The notes below the pieces were generated by a model. It saw nothing but the letters and a program-made list of their open reading frames with translations, ran no database searches and was not told the origin of the DNA. Positions 8,436 to 15,994 of a stretch of 27,093 nt of DNA are shown here, one piece after another (the first letter of the stretch is position 1; the number at the start of each line of letters is the position of its first letter). The position numbers were made by a program, and so were the translations under genes. The stretch comes from Candidatus Heimdallarchaeota archaeon (lineage in GTDB: Archaea > Asgardarchaeota > Heimdallarchaeia > Heimdallarchaeales > Kariarchaeaceae), in contig WAMJ01000288.1 of the NCBI GenBank assembly GCA_015522385.1, positions 1-27,093 on the forward strand. Reading direction: 5' to 3'.

Positions 8436-9980
8436 TTGTTCAAGTCTCTAAACCCTCTTATTGTGATCCTCCTACTGGTTAATCCAGTCTTTTCACAGGC
8501 GCCTGCACCTCCTGTATATGATCAGGATAAGTACTATGGTCTCGAGTATGGTTGCGTAGGTATATCTCTGGCAATAATCTCTGCCATGCAATCCCTCGGT
8601 AGTTTTGACCCTACCCCTGTCGAGAAATGTATTGATACGGTGTGGAACAGTAGAGAAACCTATGAAGGGAAGAACTACGCTGCTTGGACAAAGTCTACCT
8701 CATCCTATACGATATATCCTGGTATGAAGTACGGTGCGGTAGGTATTCTCCTCTCTCTCCTTGAGTTCTATAATGCCACGGGCGACAGTAAGTACCTTGA
8801 TTGGGCTAAAGAGGGGTACGGTTCGTTGATGGATCAAGCCCTCAACAAGAGTACTCTTCCACACTGGGGTTATGCCTACGCTCTTCCCCGTGATCCGTAT
8901 GCAATAGCGATTACTGATTTGAAGTACGGATCTACGGGGGTGCTCAAACTGAATCTGGCCCTCTATGAACTGACTCAGAATAGCTCTCTCTTAATCGAGG
9001 GTAAGAGGATGATAAACTGGTTGCAGAAGACGGTAAAACTTGTTGAATCAGGGGGGGTAAAGTACAGTGTCATTCCTTGGTATGATCTTGAGGATCCGAA
9101 CAAGCCAGTAAATACTGCTTATGGTTGGGGTCTCTCAGGAATTTTACCAGTACTTTATGCGTACGGTGATGTACTTGGAGATCAGGGTATCCGGGCGTGG
9201 GCTTACGAGATGGGCAAGTTCCTGCAGTCAATCCAGTTTGAGAATGGAAGCTGGCCCTACTCATTTGAAGGAGACTTTATCTCCAATGGATTCGATGAGG
9301 GCGTAGCCGGAGTTCTTCAAGGGCTGTATGAATACAGTACTCTTAGGGGTACTAATGAGTTCGATCAGACCATCAGGAGAGGTATTGACTACTTATTCAG
9401 TGTCTTTGTTGATAATGGTACACATTTCGGAATTCCATCATCAACCCGAGATCCGACTTTCTTCAATAACCTCGCTCATGGGCTCGTCGGTGTTCTCCAA
9501 ACCCTGATTAAGCTTGATCGTTTCCTTGATGATGGGGAGCGGAATCTGGTGGTTAAAGGAATCGAATATCTCCTCACACAGGAGAGTTTTACCATTTTGA
9601 ATGAGGGAGAGAATCTCCTTTTCCTTGAGCAACCGTGGTTGGAAGATAAGACGTTGGATTTTTCATACTCAGATGGTCAAGCTGGATTCCTCAAATTTAT
9701 CGCGGGAATTCCCCAGTCCTACAAGTCCTTAATATCGCTCGATACCAATGCAGCTCTGGAGTCACTGCTGAGGGCAGAACTTGTTTTCCAAGATGAAGAT
9801 GGTATGTGGGTCAAGCAAAGATCCCTTCTTCCTCAAATCGAGACTGATTCGTTTGGGACTAGGACTACTGCCCAAGACGACATATCCAATGAATACCTCG
9901 GATACATCCTTCCTCTTCTTGGATTACTAATTATTCTAATTAGTGTAAGATTTAAGATGCGGAATTCTTTGAAGAAGTAA
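8436..9980 (+). CDS. Secreted, membrane-anchored alpha/alpha-toroid protein (LanC-like fold)
   Basis: 514 residues counted from the TTG at 8436. A signal peptide (about 1-20) is followed by repeated helix-pair units, each opening with a glycine-rich motif: YGCVGIS, YGAVGIL, YGSTGVL, WGLSGIL, EGVAGVL, HGLVGVL and DGQAGFL. This is the pattern of LanC-like and related (alpha/alpha) barrel proteins. The zinc ligands of true lanthionine cyclases (two Cys and one His) are not evident, so cyclase activity is unlikely; glycosidase-, epimerase- or terpenoid-cyclase-like toroids are alternatives. A transmembrane helix near 486-504 and a basic tail anchor it to the membrane with the barrel outside. It ends the operon begun by the DOMON-like gene at 6936 and is followed by a convergent hydrolase gene only one base away. 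Substrate is unknown. Confidence 0.6.
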   Translation: MFKSLNPLIVILLLVNPVFSQAPAPPVYDQDKYYGLEYGCVGISLAIISAMQSLGSFDPTPVEKCIDTVWNSRETYEGKNYAAWTKSTSSYTIYPGMKYGAVGILLSLLEFYNATGDSKYLDWAKEGYGSLMDQALNKSTLPHWGYAYALPRDPYAIAITDLKYGSTGVLKLNLALYELTQNSSLLIEGKRMINWLQKTVKLVESGGVKYSVIPWYDLEDPNKPVNTAYGWGLSGILPVLYAYGDVLGDQGIRAWAYEMGKFLQSIQFENGSWPYSFEGDFISNGFDEGVAGVLQGLYEYSTLRGTNEFDQTIRRGIDYLFSVFVDNGTHFGIPSSTRDPTFFNNLAHGLVGVLQTLIKLDRFLDDGERNLVVKGIEYLLTQESFTILNEGENLLFLEQPWLEDKTLDFSYSDGQAGFLKFIAGIPQSYKSLISLDTNAALESLLRAELVFQDEDGMWVKQRSLLPQIETDSFGTRTTAQDDISNEYLGYILPLLGLLIILISVRFKMRNSLKK

Positions 9981-9981
9981 T

Positions 9982-10689
9982 TCAAAGGGTAAGAAGGAAA
10001 TCATTGATCTTCAAGAATATCCTTTTTCGATCAAAATCCCGGGTAAGCACATGTCCGCTCTTCTCAACTATCATCATTTCCTTCCAATTTGACGAGACCA
10101 TCCTGTGGATGTACTCTGCGTTTTTCAAAGGGACAGACTTGTCCCTGCTGGAGTGTACGATCAGAATGGGTTGTGTGATTCTTTTCAGGTTTCGTTTAGT
10201 ATAAGTGACAAGCTTCTGCAACTCCTTCACGCTATCCGTGTGGAATGTTTCATATGCTCTGTGAATACTTCTTTGCTCTGGATCGTTTATGTCTCTTATG
10301 TCGTCATCGGTACGGTTGACCCACCAGCCTATAGGGAGTTTAGTGAGGATTATTTGATACCAAGACAAAACCTCTATTGGTGCGGACAGGGTGATCCCGC
10401 CACTAAGCTGTGGGAAGTGCTCCAGTGCCCACAGGGTGAGTGTCCCTCCCATTGACAGTCCCGCGAATACTACTTTTTCGTACTCATCTACTTTTTTTGT
10501 GATCTCTGATCCTACGTACTCAGTCCAGTCAGTCCACTTCTTCTCCCTCAGATCCTCAGATGATGTGCCATGTCCCGGGATTGTGAGATTGTGCCAGACA
10601 TAGCCTTTCTTTTCAAGGAATATTCCCATTGGTTTCATCTCCTCGGGATATCCCGTAAACCCATGGCAGGTGATAACACAGATTGACAT
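9982..10689 (-). CDS. Alpha/beta hydrolase, carboxylesterase/monoacylglycerol lipase type
   Basis: 235 residues, the usual length for single-domain Est30-like carboxylesterases. The oxyanion segment CHGFTG (8-13) is followed by the nucleophile elbow GLSMGG with Ser79; the charge-relay residues are most likely Asp183 in HSSRDKSVP and His213 in KSGHVLT. No signal peptide, so it should act in the cytoplasm on small ester substrates or acylglycerols. It converges on the toroid gene at 9980 and lies 73 bases downstream of the winged-helix regulator on the same strand, so co-transcription with the regulator is possible, although a TATA-like element inside the gap suggests its own promoter. Fold and triad are clear; substrate is not. 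Confidence 0.85.
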   Translation of the reverse strand: MSICVITCHGFTGYPEEMKPMGIFLEKKGYVWHNLTIPGHGTSSEDLREKKWTDWTEYVGSEITKKVDEYEKVVFAGLSMGGTLTLWALEHFPQLSGGITLSAPIEVLSWYQIILTKLPIGWWVNRTDDDIRDINDPEQRSIHRAYETFHTDSVKELQKLVTYTKRNLKRITQPILIVHSSRDKSVPLKNAEYIHRMVSSNWKEMMIVEKSGHVLTRDFDRKRIFLKINDFLLTL

Positions 10690-10731
10690 CTAACTGCAAG
10701 TGCGATCCATTGAATAAGGACTTACTGGGTT

Positions 10732-10744
10732 CCAATTATATTGG
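10732..10744 (-). promoter_or_regulatory. Small palindrome with TATA-like core before the hydrolase gene
   Basis: CCAAT TAT ATTGG forms a perfect 5-bp inverted repeat about 43 bases upstream of the hydrolase ATG. Its AT core reads as a TATA-like element on the minus strand. It could be the promoter of the hydrolase and also a binding site; short palindromes of this size can occur by chance. Confidence 0.25.
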
Positions 10745-10762
10745 TGCGAACTTCACGATGTA

Positions 10763-11242
10763 CTACTTAAGCCAGTCAGCTAGAAACACCCTGCTCCCTC
10801 TCCCTTCCTTGTCCCTTTGCAGGATCTGCCTGTCTTCTAGCTTCTTCAATACCCGGTGCACTTTCATTCGGGACATACCAGTAAGCCTCGCGATTTCAAA
10901 CTGGTACGTCCTATCTCCGAGTTTCTTGACAGCCTTGAGTACCTCTGCCTCATCGTCGGACAGCACGAACATGACAATCTCAAACGGTTTAGAATCCGGG
11001 GTGGGATTACTCTTCCTCCTGTTCGAGGGACGTACCTCGGGGAAGTAGTAATAGAATGCAGACAGGGCGGAGAGAGATCCCATGCTGAAGACGATGATCA
11101 AGAAGAGGATCGGGAATGATGGGTTATGTGCAGTTGGCCTCTGGCCGAAGATCAGGAGACCGAGTATCCCGATGGTGATGAGGAAGACAAGTCCAGACAA
11201 GGCTATCGCGATTGCGATCGCCAGTCTCCGCGAGACTTTCAC
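10763..11242 (-). CDS. Membrane-tethered winged helix-turn-helix transcriptional regulator
   Basis: 159 residues from a GTG start. Two transmembrane helices (about 7-33 and 43-65) are followed by a basic linker and a C-terminal winged helix domain (about 92-158) of the MarR/IclR-like kind: a DDEAEVLKAV helix, an FEIARLTGMSRMKVHRVLKKLE recognition unit at about 116-136, and a wing with EGRGSRVF. Such two-helix membrane-anchored wHTH proteins occur widely in archaea; the DNA-binding domain would face the cytoplasm, with both termini inside. It is transcribed divergently from an ABC exporter operon, with a perfect palindrome in the shared intergenic region, so it may control that operon, itself, or the hydrolase behind it. 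The signal it senses is unknown. Confidence 0.8.
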   Translation of the reverse strand: MKVSRRLAIAIAIALSGLVFLITIGILGLLIFGQRPTAHNPSFPILFLIIVFSMGSLSALSAFYYYFPEVRPSNRRKSNPTPDSKPFEIVMFVLSDDEAEVLKAVKKLGDRTYQFEIARLTGMSRMKVHRVLKKLEDRQILQRDKEGRGSRVFLADWLK

Positions 11243-11286
11243 AGTGATCTGACATGCTCTGGTGTAATATCATTTTCTATCCATCA

Positions 11287-11312
11287 TTGGACACGGCTCT
11301 TGGATTGTCCAA
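11287..11312. promoter_or_regulatory. Inverted repeat in the divergent regulator/ABC intergenic region
   Basis: TTGGACA at 11287-11293 and its exact complement TGTCCAA at 11306-11312 are separated by 12 bases. Located about 45 bases upstream of the regulator start, it could be an operator for the regulator gene; it could also form a weak stem. No function is proven. Confidence 0.25.
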
Positions 11313-11331
11313 AATACTCCTGTGCTCTTGA

Positions 11332-11346
11332 TAACAGATTCTGTTA
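11332..11346. promoter_or_regulatory. Perfect 15-bp palindrome, candidate operator
   Basis: TAACAGATTCTGTTA is symmetric around its central T, with 7-bp arms. It lies between the divergent winged-helix regulator and the ABC operon, about 100 bases before the ABC TATA box. The size and symmetry suit a dimeric winged-helix protein. It could act as an upstream activator or repressor site. Confidence 0.4.
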
Positions 11347-11447
11347 CTATGGTAGCAGGATCTGCGACGACCACCGCATAATCGTCCCTGAATCAGATAC
11401 GCTGCATCTCAAGATAACAATATTCGTTGCAAACGTTTCAGTCAAGC

Positions 11448-11454
11448 CTTTATA
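11448..11454 (+). promoter_or_regulatory. TATA box of the ABC transporter operon
   Basis: CTTTATA is centred about 30 bases upstream of the ATG at 11481, predicting a leaderless transcript. It also excludes the in-frame upstream ATG at 11427 as the start. Confidence 0.5.
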
Positions 11455-11480
11455 GGCGATTTCGGAGAGATTCATTCACT

Positions 11481-12419
11481 ATGACATATGCGGTAGAGAC
11501 CATAGGGCTCTCGAAGACCTTCTCTGGCGGGGTCAAGGCTCTTAAGAATCTAGACATTCAGGTTAGGGAGGGGGAGTCATTAGGATTCCTCGGACCCAAC
11601 GGTGCAGGAAAGACCACAACCATCCAGATCCTGCTGAACTTGATAAAACCCAGCAAGGGTGTAGTGAAGCTCTTCGACCAGAATACCCTGGGGCGAGAAC
11701 GTGAACTTCTGAAGAATGTGGGCGCACTTGTGGGGATGCCCGGTTACTACAAGTCACTGACCCCTGATGACATCCTCTCATATGTAGGAAGGGTGTTCAG
11801 GATGAACAAATCCGTCGTGCAGAAGAGATCAAATGAGGTCCTCGATCTCGTGGGGCTTAAGGATGCGCGGAGACGTAAGGTGGGGACATTCAGTACGGGA
11901 ATGAAGCGGAGGATGGGGATCGCCCAGATCCTCGTCCACGACCCTGATCTCATCATCCTCGATGAGCCAACCAACGGACTCGATCCCAAGGGCGTCCGTG
12001 AGGTGAGGGATCTCATAAAGAAAATCAACAAGGAGGGTAAGACCATCTTCATGACGACCCATAACCTGACGGAGGTTGACGAGATTAGCTCGCGAGTGAT
12101 ATTCCTAAACCATGGGGAGAAGATCGGGGATCGGGATCTTGGGGAGCTCCGTAAGCAACTTGGTTCGAAGAGTATAGAGATCAAGTTCTTGAGGGATCTA
12201 ACCGACAAGGAGACTGAGAGACTTGCAGAGATCAACCACGTCAAGGACATCGAGGTCACTGATAGTATCTATCTCAGGTATGAAGGCAATGGAGAGACAA
12301 CATATGAGATCTTGAGGGACCTCGTCCAACTCGGTCTGCCTATCAACCACTACAGACCTATGACTCTGGCGCTGGAGGATATCTATCTCATGCTCTACAA
12401 AGAGGAGGTGATAAAATGA
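11481..12419 (+). CDS. ABC-2 type exporter, ATP-binding subunit
   Basis: 312 residues from the ATG at 11481. Walker A GPNGAGKT is at 38-45, the signature is FSTGMKRR around 137-144 (the Thr-Gly form common in ABC-2 exporters such as the BcrA/CcmA group), Walker B LIILDEP is at 157-163 and the switch His is His194 in TTHNL. A C-terminal extension of about 90 residues after the nucleotide-binding domain is typical of this subfamily. It should dimerise and drive the permease encoded next, with which it overlaps by the four bases ATGA. Substrate could be a drug, peptide or lipid-linked compound; the sequence does not say. The start is chosen from the TATA spacing and from homology, since the family begins near a short strand preceding the LSKTF-like A-loop. 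Confidence 0.93.
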   Translation: MTYAVETIGLSKTFSGGVKALKNLDIQVREGESLGFLGPNGAGKTTTIQILLNLIKPSKGVVKLFDQNTLGRERELLKNVGALVGMPGYYKSLTPDDILSYVGRVFRMNKSVVQKRSNEVLDLVGLKDARRRKVGTFSTGMKRRMGIAQILVHDPDLIILDEPTNGLDPKGVREVRDLIKKINKEGKTIFMTTHNLTEVDEISSRVIFLNHGEKIGDRDLGELRKQLGSKSIEIKFLRDLTDKETERLAEINHVKDIEVTDSIYLRYEGNGETTYEILRDLVQLGLPINHYRPMTLALEDIYLMLYKEEVIK

Positions 12420-13216
12420 GCTTCACGATGTTCACCGACTACAGAGAGGTGGCCAACTCGATGAGGTTCGAGTTTCTCAAGAACTGGAAGAGTAGAAGGT
12501 TGCTCACTGTACTCATCATATCCATCCTGCTTAGCTCCCTCTTTGCTCTCATACCTCTCCTTACGGGTTCAGATTTCCCCGAGGACTCTTATAGCTATAT
12601 CACCAACGTGATGAACTTCACAACTCTCGCCTACATCCTGTTCGCTCTGTTCTTTGGCTCGGACAGCATCAACAGGGAATCGTACGAAGGCACGGATCTC
12701 CTGCTATATCCTCTGCCACAGAAGCGATCCAATATCATCATCGGGAAGTACCTCACACAGCTCCTGTCCTCATGGATCGCTATAGTCGTCTATTACGTCG
12801 TGGTGTCTGTATCGGTCATTCTTATCTATGGTTCAGACGCTATCCCTGCCGAGATGGTGACGTCGTTACTTTACTCATTCGTCTTCATGAGCACGTTACT
12901 CGCATTCGCTTTCTTGCTAAGTTCAGTGATGAACTCGCCGGCATCGTCCATGACCTTGACATTCTTCGGGTTACAGATCCTCTTACCTCTGCTAATCTTC
13001 CTTCTGAGATTGGCGGATATAAATGTGGACTGGATATTCACGAACTACTCCAGTCTAATCTCTGCAACCATGGGTCTCTCTGGGGGGACGATTGGCCCTA
13101 GCAGTAACATTTTCACCCCCGATTTCTACGAGGGTGTCCGGTACGTGCTGATACAGGGCGGATTGCTGTTTCTGCTTTCCCTGTACTTCGGGACCAAGAA
13201 GGAGGTTGGCTCATGA
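12416..13216 (+). CDS. ABC-2 type exporter, permease subunit
   Basis: 266 residues with about six transmembrane helices: about 29-48, 60-80, 111-135, 142-165, 172-195 and 240-259. The N-terminal segment FLKNWKSRRLL followed by helix 1, and the cytoplasmic RESYEGTDLLLYPLPQKR region after helix 2 are typical of ABC-2 permeases (ABC2_membrane_2/NosY-like). It forms the membrane channel with the ATPase whose gene overlaps it by four bases, and it overlaps the next gene by four bases as well, so the three are translationally coupled. Family assignment is firm; substrate unknown. Confidence 0.88.
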   Translation: MSFTMFTDYREVANSMRFEFLKNWKSRRLLTVLIISILLSSLFALIPLLTGSDFPEDSYSYITNVMNFTTLAYILFALFFGSDSINRESYEGTDLLLYPLPQKRSNIIIGKYLTQLLSSWIAIVVYYVVVSVSVILIYGSDAIPAEMVTSLLYSFVFMSTLLAFAFLLSSVMNSPASSMTLTFFGLQILLPLLIFLLRLADINVDWIFTNYSSLISATMGLSGGTIGPSSNIFTPDFYEGVRYVLIQGGLLFLLSLYFGTKKEVGS

Positions 13217-13752
13217 GGTCGCGTAAGTTCCTCGTCCTTGTTCTTCTCCCTCTGCTATTAGTAAAGGTTGGAGCTCAGAACCCAAACGAACCCGGATTCA
13301 ACGTCGTGGTACAGGACTTCGATATCGCGCAGACCACACTCTTTGAGAATGAGAGTTTCACTGCCGAGATCTCTCTTATGAACAACGGGACAATAGTATA
13401 CCAGAATCTCAGGGTGGTGGTGAGCGAGAGACCTGTCAGCCTCAGACCCGAAGCATCCTCCGCGAAAGTTGTAAACTCAACCCTTGTAGAAAAGATCCAA
13501 CCCGGGGAAGTCCTGAATATCACCATCGAGCTTAAGACTACCTCAGGTTCTAAATCTCTCTCGGTGTCATTTATTTTTAACAATATCGAGATCCCGACCC
13601 CGACGAGCCTTGGCGTCAGTATCTTGGCAGCCCCTGTAGGTGACAATGAGACCCTGCTCTTGACAATAGGTGTGATCTTCCTCTCAATTTGGATACTCAT
13701 CTCCGTTCAGTGGATATTCGACCTAATACGGTTAAAATTTGTTAGATATTAG
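13213..13752 (+). CDS. Secreted, membrane-anchored beta-domain protein of the ABC operon
   Basis: 179 residues. A signal peptide (about 1-21, ending KVGAQ) precedes an extracellular beta-sandwich-like domain with NxS/T sequons, the segment FTAEISLMNNGTIVYQNLRVVV and IQPGEVLNITIEL resembling CARDB / S-layer COG1361-type domains, then one transmembrane helix (about 146-168) with a short basic cytoplasmic tail. Archaeal ABC-2 exporters are often encoded beside such an anchored CARDB-like protein. The ATGA overlap with the permease gene indicates a shared role, perhaps as an external substrate-handling or docking subunit. No enzyme motif is visible. Confidence 0.7.
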   Translation: MRSRKFLVLVLLPLLLVKVGAQNPNEPGFNVVVQDFDIAQTTLFENESFTAEISLMNNGTIVYQNLRVVVSERPVSLRPEASSAKVVNSTLVEKIQPGEVLNITIELKTTSGSKSLSVSFIFNNIEIPTPTSLGVSILAAPVGDNETLLLTIGVIFLSIWILISVQWIFDLIRLKFVRY

Positions 13753-13917
13753 GTTAACGGGATAACTATTATCTCCATCTGAAATTGGTCAATACTTCCT
13801 CTAACTGCATTTAATTATCGACTCTATGTAGATCTAGACATGGGATGAATAAGTCTTAAAGGATATTGATCACTAATGTAAGTCATTAATCACCTAGAAT
13901 ATCTTTCAAGCTAAGGA

Positions 13918-13924
13918 CTTATAG
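13918..13924 (+). promoter_or_regulatory. TATA-like element of the Cys-module membrane protein gene
   Basis: CTTATAG is centred 30 bases upstream of the ATG at 13951, the spacing expected for a leaderless transcript. A second AT-rich run (GAATATATTA, 13934-13943) is too close to the start to serve. Confidence 0.35.
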
Positions 13925-13950
13925 TCAATGAAGGAATATATTATCAGAAA

Positions 13951-14931
13951 ATGGATGTTACATTGTTGGCACTTGGCATACTCTTCCATCTTGGAATCTA
14001 TGGAATACCTCCTGTCATGGGCATATTCCTGTCCAAGGAACACCAGATCCAGCTCAGCTATGCCTACCTCGGTGTTATCTTCTCTCTAGTCCAGCTCTTT
14101 GACAATCTCTATGAGATCCCGATCGCAGAAGGATTTAGTCTTAATGGAGGGGATATAGCGTACTCCGCCCTTTTGTTTGCCACAGTTTACTTGCTTGTCA
14201 GCAATCCAAACCCCGAGGTAGTTCGTAACCTGATCTATCTGATTACAATTCTCTCGATCTTCCTCTTTCTTCTCTTCGGAATTATCCGTTGGTTGGTGCG
14301 GATGGGGCTGGCTGTGTACTATATCGATATACCCGATGTTATCATCGAGTACTCTGTCCTGTCTCTTCTCTTTACTCTCATCCTGTACTCTATCGAGATT
14401 GTCCTCATGTTGCTCGTGATTAAATATGTCAGGAGGGTGACAAATTCACCCAAGCTTCTTATTCTCGGAATGGCCATAGGGTTGTTGGTAGTACTCATCA
14501 TCGACGGACTGGTTTACCCCATAGGTTTCAACCTCCTCTTCCCTTCACCACACCTCTCGATCAGAAACGGTATCTATGCCAAAATCATCTTTGGAACTGG
14601 GTTTTCAACTTTGTTGATATTTTTGCTCCTAGCTCATCCGCAGGAGATCCAGAGCTTCCTTGAGAACAAATTTTCCATCGTAGAATATTTCTTACCCCCA
14701 AGGTACTACAAGATGCAGAAGAAGCTGGAAGAAGCGGAGGCAGAGATTTCACTTCTTCGAGAGTTTCTCCCCATCTGCTCCTCGTGCAAGAAGATCAGGG
14801 ATGACGAGGGATACTGGCGGCAACTCGAGGAGTACATGCACAAGTACAAACACTTAGATTTCACCCACAGTCTTTGCCCTGAGTGTGTGAAAGAGTTCAC
14901 CAAGGATATCAAATCTTCCGATGAACTCTAA
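13951..14931 (+). CDS. Multi-spanning membrane protein with C-terminal four-cysteine module
   Basis: 326 residues. About seven hydrophobic helices fill residues 1-232, followed by a short amphipathic coiled-coil stretch (KMQKKLEEAEAEISLLRE, about 252-269) and a compact tail with Cys276, Cys279, Cys309 and Cys312 in the pattern LPICSSCKKIRDDEGYW ... HSLCPEC. That tail is well known at the C-terminus of bacterial PAS/histidine kinase and response-regulator proteins, where it is probably a metal-binding or redox module. Here it is attached to a membrane sensor-like domain with no kinase, GGDEF or receiver domain. It is likely a membrane receptor signalling through the Cys module or a partner. 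It stands alone: the next gene is convergent and the ABC operon ends 198 bases upstream. Confidence 0.7.
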   Translation: MDVTLLALGILFHLGIYGIPPVMGIFLSKEHQIQLSYAYLGVIFSLVQLFDNLYEIPIAEGFSLNGGDIAYSALLFATVYLLVSNPNPEVVRNLIYLITILSIFLFLLFGIIRWLVRMGLAVYYIDIPDVIIEYSVLSLLFTLILYSIEIVLMLLVIKYVRRVTNSPKLLILGMAIGLLVVLIIDGLVYPIGFNLLFPSPHLSIRNGIYAKIIFGTGFSTLLIFLLLAHPQEIQSFLENKFSIVEYFLPPRYYKMQKKLEEAEAEISLLREFLPICSSCKKIRDDEGYWRQLEEYMHKYKHLDFTHSLCPECVKEFTKDIKSSDEL

Positions 14932-14979
14932 TTACTATCAAGCTCTTTGATGAGTACCAGATTCTTAGATAAAGAAATG

Positions 14980-15948
14980 TTATAATCCGTAGTTTCGTGT
15001 CTCTACATTATAACCTACTACAAAGACATTGGGTGATGACCCTTCTATTCGCCAACCTTCACCTCTTACTACGAGGTTTTGAGTAGACATACCTACCTTG
15101 ACTACTCCTGTTCCTTGACCCAGTACGAGGTTTCGGAGCTTGGGATAGTTTCCCATGAGCTCATCCAGATCCAGATTATCGATTGGATTTTGGCTGATAT
15201 CAAGCTCATATAGGTTGGGTGCACCGACAATAGGAATATCTGTCAAACCTGACTCAATCACCCTAAGGAAAGTCAATTCCTCACATCCTTCGAAGCTACT
15301 GTGATCTATCTCAATATCACACATGATGATGTTGAGGGTATCTAGCTCTGTGGGAAACTGAACCTCTGGATATTTCACCTCACAATGGATTAGGTTGAGA
15401 TGGCTGTACTCACCACCCTTTAGCGAACTTACTTTCCCACCCCTGATCGTCAAGCCCCAAACAGAGGGGGGTACATCTCCGGATACCTCACAGTTGTAGA
15501 GGAGAACGTACCTCGACTCGGGAATTGAACCCACTTTCACTCCCTCACGGATCTGCAGGTAGTTCTCCGTTGCCACCAAGAACTGTCTTATAATTTCGCT
15601 GGATACTACTCGATGCAGTGATATGAATTTTCCCATAAGTTCCAGCTCCTTCTTTAGGAGGAGATATTGAGATAACTGCAGAAAACGATCTCCATCAAAT
15701 TCCTTCTCGATAAGTACGGGAAGTCGGGGAAGTTTGTCACCAAGAGTTATACTTCCAGAGTTTTCCTCGTCTCCAATGTACAGTATCCCATCGTACACTT
15801 TCTTCGGGATTTCGTCTCCGTGCACCACAGTCAAGTTGTGTTTTACCCTTAAGGTATGGAACTCCAAGGTGTGGTATCTACTGTCTATTATCGCGATTCT
15901 TCTTGATTTGTCTATCACGAGAATTTCCAGATTGACTGTGGGGTTCAC
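14980..15948 (-). CDS. Cytoplasmic leucine-rich-repeat protein of unknown function
   Basis: 322 residues from a GTG start; no signal peptide or transmembrane helix. The N-terminal half (1-160) has no motif I recognise and includes a helical patch (FLQLSQYLLLKKELELM). From about residue 165 the chain becomes irregular leucine-rich repeats, best seen in LTFLRVIESGLTDIP, NLYELDISQNPIDNLDLDEL and KLRNLVLGQG, each about 22-24 residues. Such repeats form curved solenoids for protein binding. The neighbours (convergent membrane protein, DinB-like gene upstream on the same strand with a 46-base gap) do not reveal a role. It is read as real because of its length, intact frame and coherent repeat structure. 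Function unknown. Confidence 0.65.
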   Translation of the reverse strand: MNPTVNLEILVIDKSRRIAIIDSRYHTLEFHTLRVKHNLTVVHGDEIPKKVYDGILYIGDEENSGSITLGDKLPRLPVLIEKEFDGDRFLQLSQYLLLKKELELMGKFISLHRVVSSEIIRQFLVATENYLQIREGVKVGSIPESRYVLLYNCEVSGDVPPSVWGLTIRGGKVSSLKGGEYSHLNLIHCEVKYPEVQFPTELDTLNIIMCDIEIDHSSFEGCEELTFLRVIESGLTDIPIVGAPNLYELDISQNPIDNLDLDELMGNYPKLRNLVLGQGTGVVKVGMSTQNLVVRGEGWRIEGSSPNVFVVGYNVETRNYGL

Positions 15949-15994
15949 AAACAGTCTAGATTTTCTATCATAGAAAAACGTAGACTAATTGGTC

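Noticed and set aside
10683..11455. Plus-strand frames antisense to the regulator and hydrolase
   Set aside because: They overlap genes with clear catalytic or winged-helix motifs on the minus strand.
11427..11480. Upstream ATG of the ABC ATPase frame
   Set aside because: It lies upstream of the TATA box at 11448 and the added residues are unlike the family's N-terminus.
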